DNA of 64,000 nt from Prevotella sp. (GTDB lineage Bacteria > Bacteroidota > Bacteroidia > Bacteroidales > Bacteroidaceae): assembly GCA_024697645.1 (NCBI GenBank), contig JAILFH010000036.1, positions 1 to 64,000 of the forward strand, read 5' to 3'. Position numbers and translations under genes: made by a program. The notes under the pieces are model-generated. The model ran no database searches and was not told the DNA's origin. It saw nothing but the letters and a program-made list of their open reading frames with translations. Shown here piece after piece: positions 26,509-35,834 of this stretch. The first letter of the stretch is position 1; each line of letters begins with the position of its first letter.

Positions 26509-27144
26509 CTATAGGGACGTAGTGTCGGTAGGCATGAGACCCTCGATGTATTTGCAGAGAATCGCAATGCCCCGCTTGTTCTCGCCACCTTGCGGAATAA
26601 TCAAGTCAGCGTAGCGCTTGGTGGGCTCGATGAACTGCTCATGCATGGGTTTAAGGACGGCAAGATAGCGGTCTACAACCATTGATACTGTACGACCGCG
26701 GTCAATCGTGTCGCGCTGGATGTTGCGGATGAGTCGTTCGTCGGGGTCAGTATCTACGAATATCTTCAGGTCCATCATGTCGCGCAGTTTTTTATTGATG
26801 AGCGTCATGATTCCCTCGATGATGATGACGGGTTTCGGCTCCACATGAATGGTCTCGGGCAGTCGATTGGAAAGAATGTAGGAGTAAGTGGGCTGCTCAA
26901 TAGCGTTACCATGACGCAACTCGTTAACCTGTTTGATGAGGAGTTTCCAGTCGAAAGCGTCGGGATGGTCGAAATTGATGGCCTTTCTTTCCTCGTCGGT
27001 AAGTTCTGTGGTGTCATTGTAATACGAGTCGAGAGGTACGACAGCAACATAGTGTGGCGGCAGTGCCTCAACAATTTTCTTTACTACTGTAGTCTTGCCG
27101 GATCCTGTTCCGCCGGCGATTCCGATAATTGTGACTTTATCCAT
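26509..27144 (-). CDS. udk: Uridine kinase
   Basis: Phosphorylates uridine and cytidine to their monophosphates in pyrimidine salvage; cytoplasmic. Length is 211 residues, normal for the family. The Walker A loop GIAGGTGSGKTT (8-19) is followed by PLDSYYND, the nucleoside-binding FDHPDAFDW and the VDTDPDERLIRNIQRDT region. It is the third gene in a minus-strand run after the EEP-type nuclease and glycosylase-like genes, a setting that fits nucleic-acid salvage. Confidence 0.95.
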   Translation of the reverse strand: MDKVTIIGIAGGTGSGKTTVVKKIVEALPPHYVAVVPLDSYYNDTTELTDEERKAINFDHPDAFDWKLLIKQVNELRHGNAIEQPTYSYILSNRLPETIHVEPKPVIIIEGIMTLINKKLRDMMDLKIFVDTDPDERLIRNIQRDTIDRGRTVSMVVDRYLAVLKPMHEQFIEPTKRYADLIIPQGGENKRGIAILCKYIEGLMPTDTTSL

Positions 27145-27188
27145 AGTGATGATTGATGATTGGCAAAGGAAAAATGAATGTTATGCCG

Positions 27189-27764
27189 TCAGGGTGCGAT
27201 GGCTTGGAACATTGGGCGATAGAACTCGGCCTTGCGCTCTACTGCCATAGGATAGGCACGAGAGGAACTGGGCATACGATAGAGACGCATCTGACGGCCT
27301 TCAAAGTCGAACTCCACAAACTCGCCCACACGTGGTGGGGAGGGGATGTTAAGTTGCTGGCAGAGTACATCGGTTGCCTTCTGACCAGTGGTGCAAACAG
27401 CACGACACTCAGGAATCTGTCTTAACAATGCTGCTACATCGGTAGGCGTGACCACCTCGAGGTCTTTGTCTGATGCAGTATTGCGCAGTCGCCTTACAGC
27501 AATGGCAGTATCATAAAGTCCTATGCCTCGTTGCTGGAGCAGTTCCTCGATAAGTTCGCGGCGATAGGTTTTATTGGACTCGTCGACGAAGTGTAACTTG
27601 TCGCCATGATAGCAGAGCCCGAAGATTCGCCACATGTCATTTGTATAGTTAGGATAGAAGAAATCCATTGCCCAGCGCTTACGTGCCGGAGGAAAACTGC
27701 CAAGCATAAGCAGGCGGCAGCCTTCAGGCAGATAGGGCGACCAGGGATGGGTTTCAATATCCAT
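27189..27764 (-). CDS. Uracil-DNA glycosylase superfamily protein
   Basis: Cytoplasmic protein of 191 residues. RLLMLGSFPPARKRWAMDFFYPNYTNDMWRIFG has the N-terminal UDG-superfamily layout (active-site loop after a beta strand, then the aromatic base-stacking stretch), and CTTGQKATDVLC and MPSSSRA are the later loops. The SSSRA ending of the second motif is like the family of Mug/DNA-deoxyinosine glycosylase-like proteins. Which base it removes cannot be read from sequence. It lies between udk and the exported EEP protein, only 16 bases after the latter's stop. Confidence 0.75.
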   Translation of the reverse strand: MDIETHPWSPYLPEGCRLLMLGSFPPARKRWAMDFFYPNYTNDMWRIFGLCYHGDKLHFVDESNKTYRRELIEELLQQRGIGLYDTAIAVRRLRNTASDKDLEVVTPTDVAALLRQIPECRAVCTTGQKATDVLCQQLNIPSPPRVGEFVEFDFEGRQMRLYRMPSSSRAYPMAVERKAEFYRPMFQAIAP

Positions 27765-27780
27765 GGATGATAGTCGGAAC

Positions 27781-28833
27781 TTATTGAACTTCTTTCAGCA
27801 CGTAGATTACTGTTGGCAGGTGGTCGCTATAGCCATCGAGCCACACGCCGCCGGCGGTGGTACGCTTAGGTGAGCCTTTGTACTTGCCTTCAGTCTGGAA
27901 GAGATAGTCGCGACGGAAGATTTCGTTCTTCCAGTATTTCAGATGGGTGAAGTCCTTCCCTCCCTTGGGGTTCACGGCGTTCGATGACATGATGATCTGG
28001 TCGAAGAGGTTCCAGGCGCCATCGTACATAAGTGTGCCTTTACCCTGCTTGGCAAGGACATTGTACCAGGGATTATACATATCGTCTGCGTTCATGTCCT
28101 CAACGTCAGCCTTGCAACGGAAGCCTTCAGTCATGCTCTTATTGCCTGGGTCGTCGTTCATATCGCCCATGACGAAGATGCGGCGATCGGGGTCTTCAGC
28201 CAGCAATTTGTCTACCACTGCACGGGCTTGACGGGCGTCGAGTTCACGATAGTAACTACCAGAGAAACGCGAGGGCAGGTGGCAGACGATTACAGCCACG
28301 GGGTCACCACCGAGACGTCCTTTCGTAGTGAGGAATCCACGTGTGGCGCGACCTTTGTCGATGTCCTCCTGCAGTTCGTAAACGTAGGGATAGAGTGTCA
28401 CGTCCTCCACCTCGAAGAATGCCGGGTTATAAAGCATGGCGCAATCTACACCGCGTTGGTCTGGACCTTCAACGTGTACATATTTAAAACCACGAGCAGC
28501 AAGTGCAGGCTGAGCAACGAGGTCATCGAGTGCATGAGCGTTCTCCACCTCGCTGACGCCAATCACGGCGCAACCTACATTTGCCAATACGTCGGTGCCC
28601 ATTTCAGAGAGTACGCGTGACATATTGGAAAGTTTGTGATTGTACTTCATCTCATTCCAGCGATAAGTACCTTCGGGCAGGAACTCATAGTCGTTCTTTC
28701 CTTCGTCGTGCTGGGTGTCGAAGAGGTTCTCAAGGTTATAGAAGCCAATTCCATAGGCGGAATAGTTCTTCTGTGCCGACGCTGTAAGACATGCGAACAG
28801 CATCAGGATTGATAGGATAGTCGGCTTTTTCAT
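27781..28833 (-). CDS. Exported endonuclease/exonuclease/phosphatase family protein
   Basis: Protein of 350 residues with an N-terminal signal peptide (MKKPTILSILMLFACLTASAQ), so periplasmic or secreted. The EEP fold is shown by IGVSEVEN (metal-binding Glu), RGVDCAMLYNP, VIVCHLPSRF, the core FVMGDMNDDPGN and the final SDHLP with catalytic His. Members cut DNA, RNA or phosphoesters; together with the divergent receptor and nuclease genes, a nucleic-acid substrate is the best guess. It is divergent from the TonB-dependent receptor gene with 171 bases between. Confidence 0.85.
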   Translation of the reverse strand: MKKPTILSILMLFACLTASAQKNYSAYGIGFYNLENLFDTQHDEGKNDYEFLPEGTYRWNEMKYNHKLSNMSRVLSEMGTDVLANVGCAVIGVSEVENAHALDDLVAQPALAARGFKYVHVEGPDQRGVDCAMLYNPAFFEVEDVTLYPYVYELQEDIDKGRATRGFLTTKGRLGGDPVAVIVCHLPSRFSGSYYRELDARQARAVVDKLLAEDPDRRIFVMGDMNDDPGNKSMTEGFRCKADVEDMNADDMYNPWYNVLAKQGKGTLMYDGAWNLFDQIIMSSNAVNPKGGKDFTHLKYWKNEIFRRDYLFQTEGKYKGSPKRTTAGGVWLDGYSDHLPTVIYVLKEVQ

Positions 28834-29004
28834 AATGGTTTTTGTTATTTGTTCTGCAAATTTCGCAAAAAAAAATGATATTGCAGCATGTTTTTAGAAA
28901 AAAATTAGATAAATACTCTTTTTTTAGAAAAAAAATTTGTTACTTTGCAACAGAAAGACCAACATTATTTTTATTAGAATAAACAAATATTAATCTTTAT
29001 AAGA

Positions 29005-31536
29005 ATGTACAAGAAATTAAAATTAGCACTGGTTGCTCTCTGCTATTCGTCGCTTGTGATAGCACAGGTGGATACGAAGCAGGAGCAGAATGTCGTCACG
29101 TTAGACGAGTCGGCATTCACATTCTCGGAATCGCAACTTTCTGGCGATGATAATTCTTTCCAGGAAGTTACGGTGCTTGGAATGAACAGCAACGCCTATG
29201 CCAACGAGGTTGGCTACACATGGAGTCCGGCCCGATTCAAGTATCGTGCCTACAACTCGAAGTATAACGATATCTACATCAATGGTAACCCTGCTAATAA
29301 TGTTGAGCGCGGTGAGTTCCGCTACTCAACGGTGGGAGGTCTGAACAACCAGACACGTGGTGTAGAAGCATCGTTGCCGTTCGAAGACAACGTCTTCTCG
29401 GTTTCGGCCCTCGGTGGTTCAAACAACTACAACTTCCGTCCGAGCGCACTGCCAGTTGGTCATCGCTTGTCGGTGGCTGGCGCCAACAGAAACTATATCT
29501 TCCGCGGTATGTACAGTTACAACTCAGGTTTCAATGCCAAGGGTTGGGCTTGGTCAATGGGATTGACCTACCGCTATGCAGGCGAGGGCTATGTAGAGGG
29601 TACTTTCTACAACGCACTGAGTTACTTCCTCGGTGTCGAGAAGATGATTAATCCGCAGCACTCCGTATCGCTCGTTACTTGGGGTAATCCAACCGAACGC
29701 GGAGCGCAGGCCGCTTCTACTGATGAGATGTACTGGCTGGCCAACGACCGCTTCTACAATCCTACCTGGGGTTATCAAAACGGTAAGAAGCGTAATTCAC
29801 GTATCGTTCGCGACTGGTCGCCTTCAGCCTTGCTCACATGGGATTGGAATAAGGACAACAGTACAAAAATCACTACGACGCTCATGGGAAGGTATACGAT
29901 GTATAGTAGCACACGACTGAGTTATAGTAATGCTACCAATCCTTCGCCCGACTACTATAGTAATATGCCGAGTTACAACTACAACGTCTGGGATCCCACC
30001 GACACCGACAATCGCACTGATGCATGTCTCTCTGGTTGGCAGGCTTCTTACGACTATTTGTCAGCGTCGAAGGATAATCGTCAGATTAATTGGGATGGTC
30101 TTTATTATTCCAACCGACTCGCTTCGGCTCAGGGTGCTGATGCTATGTACTACCTGCAGGCCTATCACGATGACCAGTTGACCGTTAATTTGGCATCTTC
30201 GCTGAAGAAGCAGTTATCGAAGACGCAGACCTTCACGGCTGGTATCAACATTTCAGCCAATAAGGGTATCCATTATCAGACAATGGAAGATCTGCTTGGT
30301 GCATCGTCGTTCCACAATGTCAACACCTACGTCGTAGGAACTTATCTGGCAACTGACGATCAGGCTCAGTACGACGTGAACAATCCTAACCAGGAGGTGA
30401 AGGAAGGCGACCGTTTCGCTTACGACTACGACATCTATGCCCACAAGGCAAACCTCTGGGCAACCTATGCAGAGAACTTCGGTCCACTCCACTATTCGGT
30501 TTCGGCTCGTCTGGGCGGTACCAGTATGCAACGCGATGGTAAGATGCGCAATGGTCTGGCTGTCAACAATTCCTATGGCAAGAGCAAGACAGCCCGCTTC
30601 CTCGACGGTGGCGTAAAGTTTGGTTCATCACTCAATCTGGGTCATGGCCACACGGTTTCGCTCGGTCTTGGCTACGAGAAGAAAGCTCCTGTAGCACAGT
30701 CGGCCTTTGCTGCCCCGCAGATCAACAACGATTTCGTGCAAAACCTCAAGAACGAGGACGTCTATTCAGCAGAGGTGGGCTATCAACTTCAGACTTCGTG
30801 GGTACATGCTAATATCAATGCTTACTACAGCCGTCTGAACAATGTGGCAGAGTACAGAATGTACTACGACGACTCGCAGAACTCATTCTCCTATGTGTCA
30901 GTCAATGGTATTAATAAAGAGTACTACGGCATTGAGGCCGGACTAAACTTCAAGTTAAGTTCTGCTTTCAACATCCACCTTCTTGGAACAATCAGCGATG
31001 CTCTCTACGTGAACGATGCTAACGTTCATTACATCAAGTCGCAGGATGGCAAGGCCTACACCGACGTAGTGCTTTCCGACGGAATGCGCGAAGGTGGCAC
31101 TCCACTCACCGCAGGAAGCATCGACCTGAGTTATCACAGTGGTGGATGGTTCATCGACCTGATTGGTAACTACTACGACCGTATCTATCTCTACTTTGCA
31201 CCTGTGACTCGCTACGCCAGCGAGAACACGCTGCGAGACGAAATGGGTGTCGACTACTACAATCGCTACGAACAGGCTAAGGGCGATGGCGGATTCATGC
31301 TCGATGCTTCTGTCGGACGTACTTTCCGACTGAAGCACGGTCAACTTAGTGTCAACCTCATGCTTACCAACATCCTCAACAACACGAAGATTGTGACGGG
31401 TGGTATGGAACAGAATCGTAAGGACCGCACCAACATCAGCGACGACGATATGCGAGCCTACAAGTTCCAGAAGTCTCCGAAGAAGTTCTATGCCAATGGC
31501 ACGAACGGTATGCTCATCGTAACCTACAAATTCTAA
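29005..31536 (+). CDS. TonB-dependent receptor
   Basis: Outer-membrane transporter of 843 residues. Signal peptide MYKKLKLALVALCYSSLVIAQ is followed by a plug domain (about 45-150, including YNDIYINGNPANNVERGEFR) and a long beta-barrel with alternating aromatic strands. The last residues MLIVTYKF end in Phe as in outer-membrane barrels. It lacks the carboxypeptidase-like N-terminal domain common in SusC. The following gene begins one base after its stop. Neighbouring lipoproteins with OB-fold-like domains and two exported nucleases suggest uptake of nucleic-acid breakdown products, which is inference. Confidence 0.85.
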   Translation: MYKKLKLALVALCYSSLVIAQVDTKQEQNVVTLDESAFTFSESQLSGDDNSFQEVTVLGMNSNAYANEVGYTWSPARFKYRAYNSKYNDIYINGNPANNVERGEFRYSTVGGLNNQTRGVEASLPFEDNVFSVSALGGSNNYNFRPSALPVGHRLSVAGANRNYIFRGMYSYNSGFNAKGWAWSMGLTYRYAGEGYVEGTFYNALSYFLGVEKMINPQHSVSLVTWGNPTERGAQAASTDEMYWLANDRFYNPTWGYQNGKKRNSRIVRDWSPSALLTWDWNKDNSTKITTTLMGRYTMYSSTRLSYSNATNPSPDYYSNMPSYNYNVWDPTDTDNRTDACLSGWQASYDYLSASKDNRQINWDGLYYSNRLASAQGADAMYYLQAYHDDQLTVNLASSLKKQLSKTQTFTAGINISANKGIHYQTMEDLLGASSFHNVNTYVVGTYLATDDQAQYDVNNPNQEVKEGDRFAYDYDIYAHKANLWATYAENFGPLHYSVSARLGGTSMQRDGKMRNGLAVNNSYGKSKTARFLDGGVKFGSSLNLGHGHTVSLGLGYEKKAPVAQSAFAAPQINNDFVQNLKNEDVYSAEVGYQLQTSWVHANINAYYSRLNNVAEYRMYYDDSQNSFSYVSVNGINKEYYGIEAGLNFKLSSAFNIHLLGTISDALYVNDANVHYIKSQDGKAYTDVVLSDGMREGGTPLTAGSIDLSYHSGGWFIDLIGNYYDRIYLYFAPVTRYASENTLRDEMGVDYYNRYEQAKGDGGFMLDASVGRTFRLKHGQLSVNLMLTNILNNTKIVTGGMEQNRKDRTNISDDDMRAYKFQKSPKKFYANGTNGMLIVTYKF

Positions 31537-31551
31537 ATGCGAGTGACTCTT

Positions 31552-32421
31552 ATGAAAGCAATTAAATATCTATTCATGGCTGCTGCGACATGCTTCGCAC
31601 TGACCTCGTGCCTCGATGGTGACGATTCGCTGCTCAACAACGACTGGGCTGAACCCGAAATCACGGAGGCTCCTTATGGCAACAATAGCATCAATGAGGA
31701 GAACATCATCACCATAGCCGATTTGAAGGCACATCCTAATTATAAGGCTGCTATCGACAATAGCACTAGTAAACTGGTGGAAGACGATATCAAACTGCGC
31801 GTCTATGTGACGGGTAACGACATTGGTGGCAATCTCTACAAGCAGTTTGCCGTGCAGGACGCTACAGGCGCACTCATCGTAGCCGTCAATCAGGGCGGTC
31901 TGAGTGGTTATCTGCCCGAAGGTCAGCAGATTATCATTGATCTGAAGAATCTCTATATCGGTGGCTACGGTTCGCAGATAGAACTCGGTATTCCCTATAA
32001 CGGACAGATTGGCCGTATGTCGAAAGACCTCTGGTTGCAGCACTTCAAGATTGTAGGTTCGCCCGATCCTTCGGCTGTTCCGCCAGTTGACTTTGATTTA
32101 GTGAAGGACGACATTGCAGCCCATTGTGGAACGCTTGTCACACTGAAGAACGTAACCTTTAAGAGCGCTAACGGAAAGAAGACACTGGTAGATGGAGCGC
32201 AGTCGGGTGGAAACTACTATACCCAGCAACTGATGGAATATCCATCGTCGAAAGTCATCGTGCGCACCAGTTCTTATGCCGACTTTGCGGCTACGGTGCT
32301 TCCCTACGATTCTGTCACCAAGCAGAAAATTCCTTGCAACATAACCGGTATTGCAACTCAGTTCCGCGGAACTTGGCAGATCATGATGCGCAAGACCAGC
32401 GACTTTGAAGTAGTTCAATAA
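31552..32421 (+). CDS. DUF5689-type surface lipoprotein with OB-like fold
   Basis: Lipoprotein of 289 residues. The best start is the ATG at 31552 (MKAIKYLFMAA); an upstream ATG at 31537 directly abuts the receptor stop. The lipobox is FALTSC, followed by the acidic LDGDD that fits surface export. The body (ADLKAHPNY, DIKLRVYVTGNDIGGNLYKQFAVQDATGALIVAV, LPEGQQIIIDLKNLYIGGYG) is the DUF5689 pattern of Bacteroidota. As partner of the receptor it takes the place a SusD protein would have. The ligand is unknown. Confidence 0.78.
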   Translation: MKAIKYLFMAAATCFALTSCLDGDDSLLNNDWAEPEITEAPYGNNSINEENIITIADLKAHPNYKAAIDNSTSKLVEDDIKLRVYVTGNDIGGNLYKQFAVQDATGALIVAVNQGGLSGYLPEGQQIIIDLKNLYIGGYGSQIELGIPYNGQIGRMSKDLWLQHFKIVGSPDPSAVPPVDFDLVKDDIAAHCGTLVTLKNVTFKSANGKKTLVDGAQSGGNYYTQQLMEYPSSKVIVRTSSYADFAATVLPYDSVTKQKIPCNITGIATQFRGTWQIMMRKTSDFEVVQ

Positions 32422-32472
32422 AAAGGGATTTCAGTTTTTTATCAGAGAACATAATAAAAAAATATATAGGAT

Positions 32473-34122
32473 ATGAAAAAAGTAATTTATTCAATGCTGG
32501 CGCTCTTTTGTGCCGCATTCACGTTCACAAGTTGTGAAGACGTCCCGATGCCTTACGACCAGCCAGGCGAAGGTGGCGAGGAAACTGTCGTCATCGAGCC
32601 GGATGGTTTAGGAACGGCAGAAAGTCCCTTCAATGTAGCAGGTGTTCTGGAATATGTCAACCTTCTATCAGCCGATGAGGAGTCGTCGGAAGACATCTAC
32701 TTCAAGGGTATAGTTTCGTCAATTGTTACAAACTATGACGAATCTGGTACGTACGGAAATGCAGTATTTTATGTTTCAGATGATGGAACAGGTAAAAATA
32801 CTTTCTATGTTTATCGTGCTCTTTATCTTGGGAATAAGAAGTACACAAACGGCACTATCCTTCAAGAAGGCGACACAGTTGTTGTTTGTGGTAAGTTAGT
32901 AAACTATAAAGGAACTACACCAGAAACTGTGCAAAGCAAGGCTTTCCTCTATTCTCTGAATGGCGAAACCAAGGGCGGCGGTGGCGGAGGTTCGTCTACT
33001 GCAATTGAAGTTAACTGTACAAAGGCCGTTGAGTTGACCAACGCACTTGGCGATAATGACACATCCTCAGATACCTACGCTGTTACAGGTTACATTACAG
33101 AAGTTGTGGGTAGCGTAAGTAAGAACCAGCAGACATTCTGGATGGCAGACACAAAGGATGGCGGTAGAGTCTTCGAAGCCTACTGGGCTAACTTGCCCGA
33201 GGGCGTCAGTGAATTTAAGGCAGGTTCGAAGGTAAAGATTACTGGTAATCTTACGAAGTATGTCAATAATGGTAAGGTTACTGCAGAAATCAAAAACGCA
33301 ACTGTTGAAATCTTAGAACAAGGTGGTGGAGACGACACACCTAGCGGCGATGCCAAGAAGGTAACGATTGCTGAGTTTAATGCTGCTGCTGAAAGTACCA
33401 GTGTTTGGTATCAACTTACTGGACAGGTGAAGAATCTTAATGATGGTGACCAGTATGGAAACTTCGACTTAGTAGACGAGACGGGTTCTGTCTATGTCTA
33501 TGGTCTTCTCTCTGAAAAGGGTGGTGAGAAGAAGAAGTTCCAGGAATTGGTTGCAGCTCAAGGAATTACTGAAGGTTGTACTATTACGATAATCGGTAAT
33601 CGCGGCTCTTACAATGGTAAAATAGAAGTTACCAATGCATACTTCGTCTCAATGGGCGAGGGCGGCGGTGGAGGTGGCGACAGTTCTGGTAACGTCAACA
33701 AGTCTGTCGATGGTAATGTGGTTACACTGATCGTTCCCAATACAACTGAAGGCGATAAGGTTACAGTTGACCTGAATGCTCAGGGTTGGACCTCTGGTAA
33801 GGCTGTTGATCCCGCTACTATCACGCTCGATGATGGTACGAAGATTACCTTTGCCAAGGGCGATGGTAGCAATACTCCTGCTTATTATGAGGCAACCAAG
33901 GGTGTGCGCATCTACGCAAAGAACACTGTAACCATTAGTGGAAAGGCTGTGGCAAAGGTTGTTTTGAACTGCGACACTTACAACGGAACCGATTATGTTG
34001 GCAACAGTACGCTTTATGCAAATGCCAGTGGAACTACGCTGACCATCTGCAATGAGCATAGCGAAGCCAAGGGTGGAACCCAGTTGCGCGTGCAAACTAT
34101 TGAAATTACTTACGCGAAGTAA
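32473..34122 (+). CDS. Multi-domain lipoprotein with repeated OB-fold-like modules
   Basis: Protein of 549 residues. The signal peptide ends TFTSC with an acidic stretch after it. Three related modules follow: about 50-165 (YFKGIVSSIVTNYDESGTYG), 175-280 (YAVTGYITEVVGSVSKNQQTF) and 290-398 (WYQLTGQVKNLNDGDQYGNF). Each has a beta-strand pattern with a turn as in OB folds (DUF6359/DUF5689 relatives). A different beta-rich C-terminal part fills about 410-549. Gly-rich linkers (KGGGGGGSST, EGGGGGGDSSG) separate the modules. It is co-oriented with the receptor and DUF5689 genes, 51 bases downstream. OB folds often bind nucleic acid or sugars, so a capture role is proposed. Confidence 0.72.
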   Translation: MKKVIYSMLALFCAAFTFTSCEDVPMPYDQPGEGGEETVVIEPDGLGTAESPFNVAGVLEYVNLLSADEESSEDIYFKGIVSSIVTNYDESGTYGNAVFYVSDDGTGKNTFYVYRALYLGNKKYTNGTILQEGDTVVVCGKLVNYKGTTPETVQSKAFLYSLNGETKGGGGGGSSTAIEVNCTKAVELTNALGDNDTSSDTYAVTGYITEVVGSVSKNQQTFWMADTKDGGRVFEAYWANLPEGVSEFKAGSKVKITGNLTKYVNNGKVTAEIKNATVEILEQGGGDDTPSGDAKKVTIAEFNAAAESTSVWYQLTGQVKNLNDGDQYGNFDLVDETGSVYVYGLLSEKGGEKKKFQELVAAQGITEGCTITIIGNRGSYNGKIEVTNAYFVSMGEGGGGGGDSSGNVNKSVDGNVVTLIVPNTTEGDKVTVDLNAQGWTSGKAVDPATITLDDGTKITFAKGDGSNTPAYYEATKGVRIYAKNTVTISGKAVAKVVLNCDTYNGTDYVGNSTLYANASGTTLTICNEHSEAKGGTQLRVQTIEITYAK

Positions 34123-34147
34123 TATTTCAAATAGATAAAACTATTCA

Positions 34148-34187
34148 GAAGCGGGCTGCAAAACGATGCGGCCTGCTTCTTGTTTTT
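34148..34187 (+). terminator. Terminator after the OB-fold lipoprotein gene
   Basis: GAAGCGGGCTGCA pairs with TGCGGCCTGCTTC (two mismatches), followed by TTGTTTTT. It closes the receptor-lipoprotein transcript before the rpmE promoter. Confidence 0.75.
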
Positions 34188-34270
34188 AACTATGAATCAG
34201 TTAAATACCTCATATATTCATTCCTTTTTCGTCTTTTTTCGTGTTCAGAAAGAAATAATCAGTCGAAAAA

Positions 34271-34302
34271 TTTGCATGGTTTGAAAAAACTTCGTACCTT
34301 TG
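34271..34302 (+). promoter_or_regulatory. Promoter of rpmE
   Basis: TTTG (34271-34274), 20-base spacer, TACCTTTG (34295-34302). The start codon is about 85 bases downstream of the expected start site. Confidence 0.75.
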
Positions 34303-34394
34303 CACCCCGTAATGTGTGATTGTGCCTTCTGGGCAAATCCACAGAGCGTTTTGAAGAAGAATTATTTAACAATAAAACAAACAATAACGAAACA

Positions 34395-34646
34395 ATGAAA
34401 AAAGGTATTCATCCCGAAAACTATCGCCCCGTCGTGTTCCGTGACATGTCGAACGGCGATATGTTCCTTACGAAGTCTACTGCAAAAACAAACGACACTG
34501 TGGAATTCGAAGGCGAAACTTACCCTGTGGTAAAAGTCGAAATCTCTAACACTTCTCACCCCTTCTATACGGGTAAGAGCACGCTGGTTGACACTGCTGG
34601 TCGCGTTGACCGCTTCATGAACCGCTACGGTAAGATTAAGAAGTAA
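34395..34646 (+). CDS. rpmE: 50S ribosomal protein L31, type B
   Basis: Ribosomal protein of 83 residues, starting [10 protein letters not shown]. It lacks the Cys residues that bind zinc in type A L31, so it is the zinc-independent form. [12 protein letters not shown] and the C-terminal [15 protein letters not shown] are typical. The upstream in-frame extension to 34320 is not used in homologues and would run through the leader. The gene has its own promoter and sits between the OB-fold lipoprotein and the nuclease genes. Confidence 0.95.
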   Translation: MKKGIHPENYRPVVFRDMSNGDMFLTKSTAKTNDTVEFEGETYPVVKVEISNTSHPFYTGKSTLVDTAGRVDRFMNRYGKIKK

Positions 34647-34744
34647 TACCACTGTAGAAAGATATAATAAAAGTGCGTCGCACCGTAGTTGCATATGCGG
34701 TCGATAGCACTTTTTTTATTTTCATCAACCAAAAACTCAACCGA

Positions 34745-35725
34745 ATGATGAAAAACCTGAAGCACTTTATCTTGTTGCTCATGGCAGCATTGGTAATGAC
34801 TGCGTGCGGCGGAAGCGATGATGACGGCGACGATAGCCCCATCGTAAATCCGACGCAGACAAATGTAAACCGCAACAATACTTCCAAGAATGAAGTCTAT
34901 GGACGTCTGGAGTTTCCTCATCTGAATGCAGGTTCCAGCAATGTCGTCATCATACACACGGTTCCTGAATTCGGTGTGAACTATTGTGTGGAGTGGGATA
35001 CTGACCTGAAACCCACGGGCTGGTCTCCTGAGGGAAGTCTACGTTCGCAGCGCTGGTCTTGCTTCCAACTTCATGCTGGCAACAGCAGTAGCCGTACCGA
35101 CCGCAAACCCTATAGTGAGGGAGGTGAGTTCAGCGAATATCCGAATGATCCAGACCTTGATTCGAAATATCACTTCACATCTGACCCCTATCGCTATTCA
35201 GGCTACGATCACGGTCATATTATGGCTTCAGCCGACCGTTCCTATTCCTACAACAACAAGGCAAACACGCAGACATTCTACATGACGAACATGCAGCCAC
35301 AGGTGAACAGTTTCAATGCGAAAGTCTGGGCAAACATGGAGGCAAAGGTCCGCTCATGGAATACGAACAATTTCCGCGATACACTGTATGTGGTAAAAGG
35401 TGGAACCATCGACCGTTGGGATCAAATCATTACGACCATCGGTTCCGGCCAGAACAAGATTCCCGTGCCTAAGTATTTCTTTATGGCTGTGCTCTGCAAG
35501 AAGAGTTCAACCAACACAACGGCAGCAGGTGGCTATCGTGCGTTGGGATTCTGGATTCAGCATAAGTCGAACAGTGACACCGATCTCCGTCCTTATGTTG
35601 TGAATATCGACGAACTTGAGGAGAAAACAGGTATCGATTTCTTCTGCAATCTGCCCGATCAGTACGAGAAGGTTGTTGAGTCACTGCCTGTTGAGCAAGT
35701 GCTGAGAGCCTGGAACATGGAGTAG
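34745..35725 (+). CDS. Exported DNA/RNA non-specific endonuclease (NUC1 family) lipoprotein
   Basis: Nuclease of about 326 residues with signal peptide and lipobox (LVMTACGG), then an acidic Ser/Asp linker, so lipid-anchored and probably surface exposed. The catalytic region near residues 153-190 reads YDHGHIMASADRSYS, then TFYMTNMQPQVNSFNAKVW. The usual DRGH motif is DHGH here, with the catalytic His kept and the metal-binding Asn in MQPQVNSFN. The start at 34745 (or 34748) is set by the signal peptide; the frame is open further upstream. It lies 98 bases after rpmE and may be cotranscribed with it. Confidence 0.88.
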   Translation: MMKNLKHFILLLMAALVMTACGGSDDDGDDSPIVNPTQTNVNRNNTSKNEVYGRLEFPHLNAGSSNVVIIHTVPEFGVNYCVEWDTDLKPTGWSPEGSLRSQRWSCFQLHAGNSSSRTDRKPYSEGGEFSEYPNDPDLDSKYHFTSDPYRYSGYDHGHIMASADRSYSYNNKANTQTFYMTNMQPQVNSFNAKVWANMEAKVRSWNTNNFRDTLYVVKGGTIDRWDQIITTIGSGQNKIPVPKYFFMAVLCKKSSTNTTAAGGYRALGFWIQHKSNSDTDLRPYVVNIDELEEKTGIDFFCNLPDQYEKVVESLPVEQVLRAWNME

Positions 35726-35751
35726 AATCACTCCTTATTTATATATAATAA

Positions 35752-35784
35752 AAATCCCTCCCGTCAATCTGACGAGAGGGATTT
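35752..35784. terminator. Bidirectional terminator
   Basis: AAATCCCTCCCGTCA pairs with TGACGAGAGGGATTT with one mismatch and a three-base loop. It lies between the convergent nuclease and Tyr/Asp-repeat lipoprotein genes. Confidence 0.8.
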
Positions 35785-35834
35785 CTCATTATCTAAATTC
35801 TATTATTTATTCTCTAAACGTTCACCACTTTAAT

